Shown in pieces: positions 34,219 through 42,401 of a stretch of 64,000 bases of DNA (position 1 is its first letter; every line of letters begins with the position of its first letter). This DNA is from Desulfarculaceae bacterium (GTDB lineage Bacteria; Desulfobacterota; Desulfarculia; Desulfarculales; Desulfarculaceae): NCBI GenBank assembly GCA_021737145.1, contig JAIPEN010000013.1, positions 41,911 through 105,910 on the forward strand. Direction: 5' to 3'. A program made the translations under genes and the position numbers. The notes under the pieces were generated by a model. The model did not search any database. It was given only the letters and a program-made list of their open reading frames with translations, and was not told the origin of the DNA.

Positions 34219-35115
34219 ATGTTCGAGGCCGCCAACAAAACCGAGAAGGTCTCCGACCGCATCATCGAGCAGATCCGCGACGCGGTGCTCTCGGGCCAGA
34301 TAAAGCCCGGGGACCGGCTTGCCTCGGAAAAGGAGCTCATCGCCCAGTTCGGCGTGAGCAAGGCCACCATGCGCGAGGCCTTGCGCGTGCTGGAGGCCAT
34401 GGGCCTGGTGGAGATCCGCAAGGGCACCACCGGCGGGGTCTTCGTGGCCGAGGTGGACATGAAGACCACCATCCACTCCATAATGAACTTCCTGCACTTC
34501 CGCTCGGTGTCCACCAGCGACATAACCATGCTGCGCTTCACGGTGGAGCCCTCGGTGGCCCACCTGGCGGCCATGAACGCCACCGAAAAGGACTTCGAGC
34601 GCCTCAGGGAGTTGGCCGAGATTACCGAAGCCGACGAAAACGGCGACGCGGCCAGGGACATCAGCTTTCACCGCTACCTGGCCCGCATGAGCAAAAACCC
34701 GCTTCTGATCCTCATCCTGGACTTTGTGGACAACCTTTTGCGGGACGCCAAATACGAACTGCAACTCAGTTCGGAGTTTTACCGCCACGTGCGCCAGTCC
34801 CACCGGCGCATCGTGGATTTTCTGGAGGCCCGCGACACCGTGGGGGCCCGGGCCGAGATCGCCCGGGACCTATTGGAAGTGGACCGCTACATGGCCGAGG
34901 CGGCGGGCACCGAGCCCTTTGAGCCCGCCTCCCTGGGCCTGAACCTGGACGCCCGCTACGTGGCCGGGCGCGAACAGGAACCGGCGGTCAACCCCCTGGC
35001 CCAGCTCTTGGACGCCTCATTGCCGGGGCAGGACCTGGGCAAGGCCATGGTTTTGAAGCACATAGGCTCGGGCGGACTCTACGTGGTGGTGCCCGACCAG
35101 GACGAGAAAAAGTAG
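34219..35115 (+). CDS. FadR/GntR-family transcriptional regulator (FCD domain)
   Basis: Repressor-type regulator of 298 residues. The N-terminal winged helix (about 8-78) has LSGQIKPGDRLASEKELIAQ and FGVSKATMREALRVLEAMGL followed by a wing IRKGTTGGVFV. A helical FCD ligand-binding domain (about 95-235) carries SFHRYLARMSKNPLLILIL and RQSHRRIVDFLEARD, whose histidines normally bind a metal and a carboxylate effector. The last about 60 residues are extra. It precedes the aldehyde dehydrogenase and flavoprotein genes on the same strand and probably controls them in response to an organic acid. Confidence 0.9.
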   Translation: MFEAANKTEKVSDRIIEQIRDAVLSGQIKPGDRLASEKELIAQFGVSKATMREALRVLEAMGLVEIRKGTTGGVFVAEVDMKTTIHSIMNFLHFRSVSTSDITMLRFTVEPSVAHLAAMNATEKDFERLRELAEITEADENGDAARDISFHRYLARMSKNPLLILILDFVDNLLRDAKYELQLSSEFYRHVRQSHRRIVDFLEARDTVGARAEIARDLLEVDRYMAEAAGTEPFEPASLGLNLDARYVAGREQEPAVNPLAQLLDASLPGQDLGKAMVLKHIGSGGLYVVVPDQDEKK

Positions 35116-35279
35116 GAGCGGCCCGCCCGGAGTTCGGACGGACGCCTCAATTTAAAGTCAGATAAACCGCCATGCGGCCCCTCCCGGGCCCGCGGAGCAT
35201 GGCTCACCGTGAACCGACACCATTGATAGGCCGGTGGGGAGTCCCCCGGCCGCGCAAGGACCGATAAGGAGTTCAACAC

Positions 35280-36875
35280 ATGAGCGAAAACGACCGTTAC
35301 TTTTTCATAGACGAATCAGTGCCCGTAGACCCCATCAGCGGCGAACGGCCCATCAAGCTTAAGTACTGCTCGGGCGGACAGTGGAAGGTGTCGTCCACCG
35401 ACACTTACATGCCCTGCTACAACCCCTCCACCGGCGCGGTGATCGCGCTGGCTCCCCAGTGCTCCTCCGAGGAAGTGGAAGAGACGGTGCAGGCGGCCAA
35501 GAAGGCCTTTGTCGGCTGGTCCACCACTCCGGTGAGCAAGCGGGTGCAGGTGCTCTATAAGATGAAGGCCCTGCTGGACGAGAACCTGGAAGAGCTCACC
35601 GTCCTGCTGGCCAAGGAGATGAGCAAGAAGTACCAGGAGGCCATGGGCGACATCCTCAAGGTCACCGAGGTGGTCGAGTTCGCCTGCGGCGCTCCCCACA
35701 TCATGAAGGGCGAGGCCCTGATGCAGGTGTCCACCAACTACGACACCAGCCTCTACCGCGAGCCCATGGGCGTGTTCGCCGGCATCCCGCCCTGGAACTT
35801 CCCGGCCATGATCCCCCACGGCTGGATGACCCCCATCTGCATCGCCACCGGCAACTGCATGGTCCTCAAGGCGGCCAGCTTCGTGCCCCAGAGCGCCATG
35901 CGGGTCATGGAGCTGTGGAAGGAAGCGGGCATCCCCGACGGCGTGATCAACGTGATCACCGCCGGACGCGACCAGGCCGAGCTTCTGCTGCGGCACCCGG
36001 ACATCAAGGGCATCTCCTTCGTAGGCTCCACCAAGGTGGGCCTGCACATCTACTCCACCGCCGCCGCCCACGGCAAGCGGGTCCAGGCCCTGTGCGAGGC
36101 CAAGAACCACGCTCTGGTGCTCAGGGACTGCAAGCTGGAGCGCACCGCCCAGGGCATCATGAACGCCTTCACCGGCTGCGCCGGCCAGCGCTGCATGGCC
36201 CTGCCGGTGATCGTGGTGGAAAACGCCATCGCCGACGAGCTGGTGGCCCTGCTCAAGAAGTTCTCCTCCGAGGTGACCCTGGGCAAGGCCTGGCTGCCCG
36301 ACACCGGCATGGGCCCGGTGGTCAACGAGGGGCACAGGCAGTTCGTCACCGGCTGGATCGACAAGGCCGAGCAGGAGGGCGCGTCCATCATCCTGGACGG
36401 CCGCAACCCCGAGTTGCCCGAAGGCTGCGAAAAGGGCTTCTTCGTGGGCCCCACCATCGTCGACCACGTGACCGAGGAAATGTCCTGCGGCCGCAATGAG
36501 ATCTTCGGCCCGGTGCTGTGCATCAAGCGGGTGGAGAACTTCGAAGAGGGCCTGGCCCTGATGAACGACAATCCCTTTGGCAACGGATCGGTGATCTACA
36601 CCCAGAACGGCTACTACGCCCGCCAGTTCGCCTACCGCACCCACGCGGGCATGGTGGGGGTGAACGTGGGCATCCCGGTGCCCCTGGGCATCTTCGGCTT
36701 CACCGGCCACAAGCAGTCGTTCTTCGGCGACCTGCACGTCATGGGCCGCGACGGCTTCAACTTCTTCACCGAGTCCAAGTGCGTCACCCAGACTTGGTTC
36801 CCCGAAGAAGGCGAGATAGATACCAAGGTGGACACCTGGGACGGGACCATCACCTCCATGCCCACCGACAAGTGA
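35280..36875 (+). CDS. CoA-acylating (methylmalonate-)semialdehyde dehydrogenase-like
   Basis: Aldehyde dehydrogenase superfamily, 531 residues. Closest by eye to MmsA-type enzymes, which oxidise malonate/methylmalonate semialdehyde to acyl-CoA with NAD: IPPWNFPAMIPHGWMTP (about 163-180), GISFVGSTKVGLHIYSTAAAHGKRVQALCEAKNHALVL, and catalytic Cys in GCAGQRCMALPV (about 305). The C-terminus has FGNGSVIYTQNGYYAR and MVGVNVGIPVPLGIFGFTGHK. It starts after an A-rich GGAG site and lies 164 nt behind the regulator. A perfect 11-bp hairpin follows the stop. It probably feeds a semialdehyde from the flavoprotein pathway downstream into CoA esters. Confidence 0.9.
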   Translation: MSENDRYFFIDESVPVDPISGERPIKLKYCSGGQWKVSSTDTYMPCYNPSTGAVIALAPQCSSEEVEETVQAAKKAFVGWSTTPVSKRVQVLYKMKALLDENLEELTVLLAKEMSKKYQEAMGDILKVTEVVEFACGAPHIMKGEALMQVSTNYDTSLYREPMGVFAGIPPWNFPAMIPHGWMTPICIATGNCMVLKAASFVPQSAMRVMELWKEAGIPDGVINVITAGRDQAELLLRHPDIKGISFVGSTKVGLHIYSTAAAHGKRVQALCEAKNHALVLRDCKLERTAQGIMNAFTGCAGQRCMALPVIVVENAIADELVALLKKFSSEVTLGKAWLPDTGMGPVVNEGHRQFVTGWIDKAEQEGASIILDGRNPELPEGCEKGFFVGPTIVDHVTEEMSCGRNEIFGPVLCIKRVENFEEGLALMNDNPFGNGSVIYTQNGYYARQFAYRTHAGMVGVNVGIPVPLGIFGFTGHKQSFFGDLHVMGRDGFNFFTESKCVTQTWFPEEGEIDTKVDTWDGTITSMPTDK

Positions 36876-36902
36876 TAGGAATTGATTCAATAACCCCCGC
36901 CC

Positions 36903-36928
36903 GGGGCGGCCCCGCCAGGGGCCGCCCC
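36903..36928 (+). terminator. GC hairpin after the aldehyde dehydrogenase gene
   Basis: GGGGCGGCCCC (36903-36913), loop GCCA, GGGGCCGCCCC (36918-36928): a perfect 11-bp stem 28 nt after the stop codon. There is no T-tract, so it may act as an mRNA 3' stabiliser or weak terminator rather than a full intrinsic terminator. Confidence 0.45.
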
Positions 36929-36991
36929 GGCCAGGGGCCGCGAACCGCGCCCTAGGCGTGCCGCGTTTGTTTTCCATGGTTTGAGGAGGGC

Positions 36992-37180
36992 ATGGAAAAG
37001 CATCTAAAACATCACCAGAGCCTGATGAGGCCGAAGCCGTCCCCGGCTTTGACCCACCTCATGTTAGCCCGCCACATCTTCGATCCATCCCCTGTTTGCA
37101 ACCACACCTGCCTTTCCACGGAGCCCGGTCCCGCCCCGGTATCCGGCGCTCTTGTGCGCGCCCATGCGCAAGGAGGATAA
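36992..37180 (+). CDS. possible leader ORF with its start codon inside a hairpin
   Basis: A 62-codon ORF whose ATG (36992) follows GAGGAGGG at good distance. The Shine-Dalgarno lies in the loop, and the ATG in the 3' arm, of a perfect 9-bp stem TTTTCCATG/CATGGAAAA. Its TAA (37178-37180) overlaps the ribosome site AAGGAGGA of the GlcD-like gene and ends 5 nt before that gene's ATG. The peptide is His/Pro-rich (starts MEKHLKHHQS) and matches no family known to me. It could be chance, a regulatory leader peptide, or a coupling cistron. Confidence 0.3.
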   Translation: MEKHLKHHQSLMRPKPSPALTHLMLARHIFDPSPVCNHTCLSTEPGPAPVSGALVRAHAQGG

Positions 37181-37185
37181 GTCTC

Positions 37186-38625
37186 ATGGACACCGCCACC
37201 GCCAAGAAAGTCGATCCAGTCCTGCTTCAGTTGCAGGGCATCGTGGGCGAGAAAAACGCCAGCGACGCCAAGCACATCCGCTACGCCTATTCCTATGACC
37301 TGTCTTTCGTGGAGCCCAAGCTGCCCGATTACGTGGTCATGGTTCAGAACGTGGAGCAGGTGCAAGAGGTCCTGAAGTTCGCCAACCAGGAGAAGATCCC
37401 GGTGATCCCCTACACAGCGGGCACCAACATCGGCGGTCTGTGCATCCCCGAGCGGGGCGGCATCCTCATGGATCTGAAACAGATGAACAAGATCATCGAC
37501 ATCGACGTGGCCGACGGGGTGGCGGTGATCGAGCCCGGCGTGAGCCACGCCCAACTGGCCGCCGAGCTGACCAAGCTGGGGCTGCGCTTCGGCTGGCCGG
37601 TGGGCCCGCCCTCGGCCTCGGTGAGCTCCTGCGCCATCAGCCACGGCATCGGCGGGCTAAACGCGCGCTACGGCCTGCAGAGCCAGGAGATCACCTCCAT
37701 GGAGGTGGTGCTGCCAACCGGCGAGCTGGTGAGGGTGGGCTCCTGCGCCATCCAGAAGAACGCCTGGCACTCCACCCTGCCGCTGCCCAAGCTGGACGGC
37801 CTGTTCAAGGGCTGGCTGGGCAGCTCCGGAGTGGTGACCAAGATGGGGGTCAACGTGCACCCCGCCCCGCCCTTGCTCAAGATCTTCACGGTGAGCTGCG
37901 AGACGGTGGAGGAGATGTACTCCTACATGTTCAACCTGAGCAACTACGAGATCTGCGACGACATCACCGCGGTCTCCTGGTGGCTGAGCCAGGTTCCCAT
38001 CCCCTATCCCTACACCCCCAAGCCCGACGACGCGGCCGAGTGGAACTCCTACGCCACCACCTTCTCCTGGACCGAGGCCGAGCGCGACGCCCGGGCCGAG
38101 ATTTGGGAAAAGGTCGTGGCCGAGGAAAAGGCCAAGGGCAGCTCCATCGAGATAACCCACTACCCCGAGGAGGCGCTCAAGGGCCGCACCCAGCTGCCCA
38201 GCCAGGTGGTGGGCTCCACCAAGAACTACTGCAAGCAGGGCGGGGCCGGCATCTCCTGGCCCGGCACCTTCACCCCGGCCAAGAAGTGGGCTCCGGTCTA
38301 CACCCGCTGGAGGGAAATCCTCATCGGGCACAACCTTTCGCCCAGCGTGCGCATGAGCATGTACCGCGGCGTCCACTACGGCATGCTCCGGGCCATGATC
38401 CCCTTCAACAAGCAGTCCAAGGAAGAAACCGAGAACGCCCGCCAGGCCATCGTGGAGTGCCTCCGGGTGGACCTGGACGAGGGGGGCATCCCCTACAAGC
38501 CGCCGGTGGACTTCGCCAAGGAGATCAACCTCAGGGCTGATCAGGGCTATCTCATGCTTTTAAAACGGGTCAAGAACATGCTGGACCCCAACGACATCAT
38601 GAACCCAGGCAAACTGGGCATCTAG
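37186..38625 (+). CDS. FAD-linked oxidase, GlcD / D-2-hydroxyacid dehydrogenase-like
   Basis: VAO-family flavoprotein of 479 residues. The FAD-binding PCMH domain (about 20-215) has PDYVVMVQNVEQVQEVLKFA, VIPYTAGTNIGGLCIPERGGILMDL and GLRFGWPVGPPSASVSSCAISHGIGG. The C-terminal substrate domain ends MLDPNDIMNPGKLGI, a signature of this family. ATG 37186 follows AAGGAGGA; the longer frame from 37096 is not needed. An Fe-S/CCG protein follows after 18 nt, the GlcD-GlcF arrangement in which the flavoprotein oxidises a 2-hydroxyacid (or alcohol) and the Fe-S protein passes electrons on. The substrate is uncertain; aryl-alcohol or cresol-type oxidation is a weaker alternative. Confidence 0.88.
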   Translation: MDTATAKKVDPVLLQLQGIVGEKNASDAKHIRYAYSYDLSFVEPKLPDYVVMVQNVEQVQEVLKFANQEKIPVIPYTAGTNIGGLCIPERGGILMDLKQMNKIIDIDVADGVAVIEPGVSHAQLAAELTKLGLRFGWPVGPPSASVSSCAISHGIGGLNARYGLQSQEITSMEVVLPTGELVRVGSCAIQKNAWHSTLPLPKLDGLFKGWLGSSGVVTKMGVNVHPAPPLLKIFTVSCETVEEMYSYMFNLSNYEICDDITAVSWWLSQVPIPYPYTPKPDDAAEWNSYATTFSWTEAERDARAEIWEKVVAEEKAKGSSIEITHYPEEALKGRTQLPSQVVGSTKNYCKQGGAGISWPGTFTPAKKWAPVYTRWREILIGHNLSPSVRMSMYRGVHYGMLRAMIPFNKQSKEETENARQAIVECLRVDLDEGGIPYKPPVDFAKEINLRADQGYLMLLKRVKNMLDPNDIMNPGKLGI

Positions 38626-38643
38626 GGAAGGGGGAGGAATATC

Positions 38644-39966
38644 ATGGAATGGGATATCGCCAGCCTGGAAGACCTGGAACATTACATTTGGCGCTGCACC
38701 GCTTGCGGGACCTGCAAGGTCGCCTATGACTTCGGCCCTCCGTCCACCTGCGCCCCCATCTGCCCGGCCGGCACCGAGTTCGGCTTTGAGGGCAACATGT
38801 CTAGTAAGGGCAAGATAGCCTTTGCCCGTGGCATTTTGGACGGCACCCTAGAGTTCGACGAGGAGCTCTTGGACGACATGTACCGCTGCACCATCTGCGG
38901 CGGCTGCCAGAACCAGTGTCAGCTGGACCACAAGCCCTTCATCCCCGAGATCATGGAGGCCATGCGCCGCAAGGCGGTGGAGGCCGGCAAGGGGCCCCTG
39001 CCCCTGCACAAAAACCTGACCCAGTCGCTCAAGGACTACAACAACCCTTACCAGGGACCGCGCCGCCTGCGCACCGACTGGGCCCGGCCCTTCAAGAAGG
39101 CCAAGAAGCCCATCAAGAACATCATGAAGGAGCCGGCCGAGGCCCTGTTCTACGTGGGCTGCACCGGGGCCTTCAACCAGCAGGCCCGGGCCATCCCCAC
39201 CGCCACGGCCAGCCTGTTCCAGAAGCTGGGCCTGGACTTCGGCATCCTGGGGGATAACGAGGTCTGCTGCGGCTCCACCGCCATGCGCGTGGGCGATGCC
39301 GAGGAGTTCAAGCGCCTGGCCACCCACAACCTGGAGCTGTTCAAGAAGCTGCACGACGAGCAGGGGGTGAACACCATCATCACCTCTTGCGCCGGCTGCT
39401 ACCGGGCCATCAAGAAGGACTACATCCTTTCCCAGGATTACGACCAGATGATGGACGGCATCCGGGTGGTGCACACCGCCCAGTATCTGCACGAGCTCAT
39501 GCAAAAGGGCGAGCTGCCCATCACCGGCGAGCTCAAGACCAAGATCACCTACCACGACCCCTGCCACATCGGCCGCCACCTGAACAAGTTCGAGGTGGAC
39601 ACCGAGGGCAGCGAGCTCTGGCCCGGGGCCTATCTGGGCATGAGCGAGGAGGACTGCATCTACGAGGAGCCCCGCGAGCTCTTAGCGGCCATCCCCGGGG
39701 TGGAGTTCATGGAGATGGAGCGCAACCGATCCAACTCCTACTGCTGCGGTGGCGGCGGCGGAGTGATGACCGGCTTCGGCGAATGGGCGGCCAAGAACGC
39801 CAGCCTTCGGGTCGAGGAAGGCATGGGCACCGGGGCCGAAGTGATGGCCTCCACCTGCCCCTTCTGTAACTTCAACCTGGGCTCCGGCGCCCAGCGTATC
39901 CAGAGCCCCATGAAAATCATGGACGTGGTGGAGCTTCTGGACCAGGTGATCACGGAGCAGGAGTAA
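38644..39966 (+). CDS. GlcF/HdrD-like Fe-S protein with two CCG domains
   Basis: Iron-sulfur electron-transfer subunit of 440 residues. The first cysteine region is unusual: CTACGTCKVAYDF is followed by CAPICP, so the usual CxxCxxCxxxCP is split by an 11-residue insertion. The second is CTICGGCQNQCQ. Two CCG domains follow (YVGCTGAFN ... CCGSTA ... CAGCY; YHDPCHIGR ... CCGGGGG ... CPFC). It is coupled to the GlcD-like flavoprotein (18-nt gap) and resembles the 26081-27595 protein of the cytochrome operon, with which it is probably paralogous. A GC-rich hairpin follows its stop. Confidence 0.9.
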   Translation: MEWDIASLEDLEHYIWRCTACGTCKVAYDFGPPSTCAPICPAGTEFGFEGNMSSKGKIAFARGILDGTLEFDEELLDDMYRCTICGGCQNQCQLDHKPFIPEIMEAMRRKAVEAGKGPLPLHKNLTQSLKDYNNPYQGPRRLRTDWARPFKKAKKPIKNIMKEPAEALFYVGCTGAFNQQARAIPTATASLFQKLGLDFGILGDNEVCCGSTAMRVGDAEEFKRLATHNLELFKKLHDEQGVNTIITSCAGCYRAIKKDYILSQDYDQMMDGIRVVHTAQYLHELMQKGELPITGELKTKITYHDPCHIGRHLNKFEVDTEGSELWPGAYLGMSEEDCIYEEPRELLAAIPGVEFMEMERNRSNSYCCGGGGGVMTGFGEWAAKNASLRVEEGMGTGAEVMASTCPFCNFNLGSGAQRIQSPMKIMDVVELLDQVITEQE

Positions 39967-39974
39967 CGGCATCA

Positions 39975-40002
39975 GGGCCGGCCTCAGCGGAGGGGCCGGC
40001 CC
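39975..40002 (+). terminator. hairpin after the GlcF-like gene
   Basis: GGGCCGGCC (39975-39983) and GGCCGGCCC (39994-40002) form a perfect 9-bp stem with a 10-nt loop, starting 9 nt after the stop codon. No T-run follows. It separates the flavoprotein operon from the amino-acid-type ABC transporter. Confidence 0.45.
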
Positions 40003-40210
40003 CACTGATAAGCACCACATTCATCAAGGGAGGTTTAACCGCAAAAAAGCCTAACGTCCGCCGGCCGGGAGCCCAGCCCCGTGACTTCCAGCCAGTCTCC
40101 TCCGGCGGCCCGAAATAGGGCAATGCGATAGTGCGGCGTCCCGGGTGTGGGCCAATGTGGCCCCACGCGAAGCCGCCGCGCCTGGGTTCTCTTAAAGGAG
40201 GGGAGAAGCT

Positions 40211-41413
40211 ATGAAAAGGATTTTGATCATTGCGGCCAGTGTTCTGCTGGCTCTGGCCCTGGCCATTCCGGCCGTGGCCGCCGATCCGGTGAAGATCGGC
40301 GTGCTGGTGCCCCTGACCGGCATCGTGGCCAACGGCGGCAAGGAGATGGCCAACGGCATCGACATGGCGGCCAAGGACAAGAAGACCTTGTTGGGCCGTC
40401 CCATCAAACTCATCGTGGAGGACACCCGGGTCAAACCGGCCGTGGCGGTGTCCAAGGCGGAAAAACTGGTCTATCAGGACAAGTCCGTGGCCCTGATCGG
40501 CGTGTTCAGTTCCGGCGTGGGCCTGGCCCTGGCCAAGAACATCGACAAGCTGAACGTGCCCTTCGTGTCCACCCACGTGATGACCACCAAGTTCTACGGC
40601 CTCAACCCCCTGGTGTTCCGCTCCGGGCAGCTGGCCAACGACCAGACCGCGGTGGGCAACGTGGAAGGCATCCTGGCCACCCCGGACCTGAAGAAGCGCA
40701 AGTACTACGTGCTGGTGCATGACTATTCCTGGGGCCACGACGCGGCCAAGCGCTTTATCGCCCTGGCCAAGGCCAAGGGCGTCAAGGTGGTCAACCCGGA
40801 CTTTGACCGGGCCCCCATCAAGACCAAGAACTGGTCCACCTACATCTCCAAGATCAAGGCCAGCGGCGCCGACGGCATCTACATCGCCCTGATCACCGAC
40901 GTCATCCCCCGGTTCATGAAGCAGGCCAACGAGTTCGGCCTGATGAAGACCTGCCGCCTGGTTTCCGGCGCCGCCCCCGGCGCGGTCGACCTGGAGAACG
41001 CGGGCACCGCCGGCGTGGGCATCTTCGGTGCCAGCGACTATGCCTGGGACCTGGAGAACTTCCCTGGCTACCAGGCCAAGGCCAAGGACTGGAACACCCG
41101 CTACTACAAGATGTACAAGGCCATTCCCTGCGACGCCGCCGCCCATAGCTATGTCGGGGCCATGAACCTGTTCAAGGCCATCGAGAAGGCGGGCAGCACC
41201 GATCCCCAGAAGATCGCCGCCGCGATCAGGGGCATCAGCTACGACGGCCCCTATGGCAAGGTCTACATCTGCCCCGGCGACAACTGCATGCGCAACGACG
41301 CCGTGCTGACCGAGACCGTCAAGGCCCCCAAGAATCCCTACGGGGCCACCATCTACATGAAGGTTCTCAAGGTCTTCCCGGCCAAGGAGCTGGGACCGCC
41401 CTGCAAGAACTAG
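40211..41413 (+). CDS. branched-chain amino acid-type ABC transporter substrate-binding protein
   Basis: Periplasmic binding protein (Peripla_BP_6), 400 residues, with signal peptide MKRILIIAASVLLALALAIP cleaved near AVA-ADP. The mature part starts VKIGVLVPLTGIVANGGKEM, standard for LivK-like proteins, and later has GILATPDLKKRKYYVLVHDYSWG and the C-terminal lobe GISYDGPYGKVYICPGDN. ATG follows GGAGGGGAG. First of five transporter genes. Its position between an oxidation cluster and a methyltransferase cluster suggests the ligand may be an aromatic or methylated compound rather than leucine; proteins of this class have broad ligands. Confidence 0.9.
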   Translation: MKRILIIAASVLLALALAIPAVAADPVKIGVLVPLTGIVANGGKEMANGIDMAAKDKKTLLGRPIKLIVEDTRVKPAVAVSKAEKLVYQDKSVALIGVFSSGVGLALAKNIDKLNVPFVSTHVMTTKFYGLNPLVFRSGQLANDQTAVGNVEGILATPDLKKRKYYVLVHDYSWGHDAAKRFIALAKAKGVKVVNPDFDRAPIKTKNWSTYISKIKASGADGIYIALITDVIPRFMKQANEFGLMKTCRLVSGAAPGAVDLENAGTAGVGIFGASDYAWDLENFPGYQAKAKDWNTRYYKMYKAIPCDAAAHSYVGAMNLFKAIEKAGSTDPQKIAAAIRGISYDGPYGKVYICPGDNCMRNDAVLTETVKAPKNPYGATIYMKVLKVFPAKELGPPCKN

Positions 41414-41461
41414 GCGGGCTTGAAAGCCTTTAGTCTCTAAACCCGACCGGGAGGAGGAGGC

Positions 41462-41481
41462 AGGGGCCCTTCGGGGCCCCT
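41462..41481 (+). promoter_or_regulatory. UUCG-tetraloop hairpin between binding protein and LivH genes
   Basis: AGGGGCCC-TTCG-GGGCCCCT (41462-41481) is a perfect 8-bp stem capped by the very stable UUCG tetraloop, about 50 nt after the binding-protein stop and 50 nt before livH. No T-tract. Such intercistronic hairpins usually protect the upstream message so that binding protein is made in excess over the membrane parts. Confidence 0.6.
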
Positions 41482-41530
41482 CCCCTCCCCCCTCACCACG
41501 GTCACGCCAGCGTAGGCAAGGTATTAAGGC

Positions 41531-42400
41531 ATGTTCGCTATCACCGTAGACATAATCCTCAACAGCCTGGTCCTGGGCGGCATATTCGTCATCATGGGCG
41601 TCGGGCTCAACATCATCTACGGCCTGAACCGGGTCATGAACCTGGCCCACGGCGCCCTGTACGCCCTGGGGGCCTACTTCGGCTTTTCCGTGGTGGCGGT
41701 GGGCGGCAACTATTTTCTGGCCCTGCTGATCGCCCCCATCATCGTGGGAATCCTGGGCCTGGTCATCGAGCGGGTGCTGATCACCCCCATGCGCAAGCGC
41801 TCCATGATCTACACCCTGATCCTCACCTACGGCCTGATGTTCGTCATCGACGGGCTGATCAAGTTTTTCTGGGGGGTGGAGACCCGCTTCATCCATCTGC
41901 CGGAGTTTATGCAGGGGACGGTGAGCCTGGGCTCGGCCTCCTATCCGGTGTTCAGACTAGTGATTCTCATCGGCATCGCGGCGGTGGTGGCCGCCCTGAT
42001 GCTTCTGCTGGGGCGCACCAGGCTGGGCATCAACATGCGCGCCGCCTCGGAGATTCCCGAAATGGTCTCGGCCTGCGGGGTCAACGTGCGCGGGGTGCAG
42101 ATCTCGGGCTTCGTGCTGGGCTGCATGCTGGCCGGCACCGCCGGGGTGCTGGCCGGGCCGCTGTTCACCGTCTTCCCCATCATGGGCCACGACATGCTCA
42201 TCAGTTCGTTCGTGGTGGTGGTCATCGGCGGTCTGGGCAGCCTCAGGGGCGCGGTCATCGCCGCCCTGATGATCGGCTTTGTGCAGACCCTGGCCGAGTT
42301 CTTCATCACCGAAATGGCCATGGTCATCGTGTACATGCTCATGGCGCTCATTCTGGTCATCAAACCGCTTGGAATCCTGGGAGAGGGTAAGTTTGAGTAA
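41531..42400 (+). CDS. livH: ABC transporter permease LivH
   Basis: Inner-membrane permease of 289 residues of the hydrophobic amino-acid transporter family, with about eight helices. LNIIYGLNRVMNLAHGALYALGAYFG (about 28-53) and the cytoplasmic loop MRAASEIPEMVSACGVNVRGVQISGFVLGCMLAGTAGVLAG (about 172-212) are diagnostic. Its stop lies immediately before the livM start. Confidence 0.93.
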   Translation: MFAITVDIILNSLVLGGIFVIMGVGLNIIYGLNRVMNLAHGALYALGAYFGFSVVAVGGNYFLALLIAPIIVGILGLVIERVLITPMRKRSMIYTLILTYGLMFVIDGLIKFFWGVETRFIHLPEFMQGTVSLGSASYPVFRLVILIGIAAVVAALMLLLGRTRLGINMRAASEIPEMVSACGVNVRGVQISGFVLGCMLAGTAGVLAGPLFTVFPIMGHDMLISSFVVVVIGGLGSLRGAVIAALMIGFVQTLAEFFITEMAMVIVYMLMALILVIKPLGILGEGKFE

Positions 42401-42401
42401 C

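Larger units (their letters stand above)
36876..37185. other. leader interval ahead of the GlcD-like gene
   Basis: A 310-base gap between the aldehyde dehydrogenase and flavoprotein genes. It holds the GC hairpin (36903-36928), an inverted repeat TTTTCCATG/CATGGAAAA (36970-36978 and 36991-36999), and a possible 62-codon leader ORF (36992-37180). Otherwise nothing was recognised. Confidence 0.55.

Noticed and set aside
39950..41896. 648-codon antisense ORF across the livK/livH region
   Set aside because: Same reason: low-complexity shadow of the binding-protein and permease genes, which have signal peptide and family motifs.
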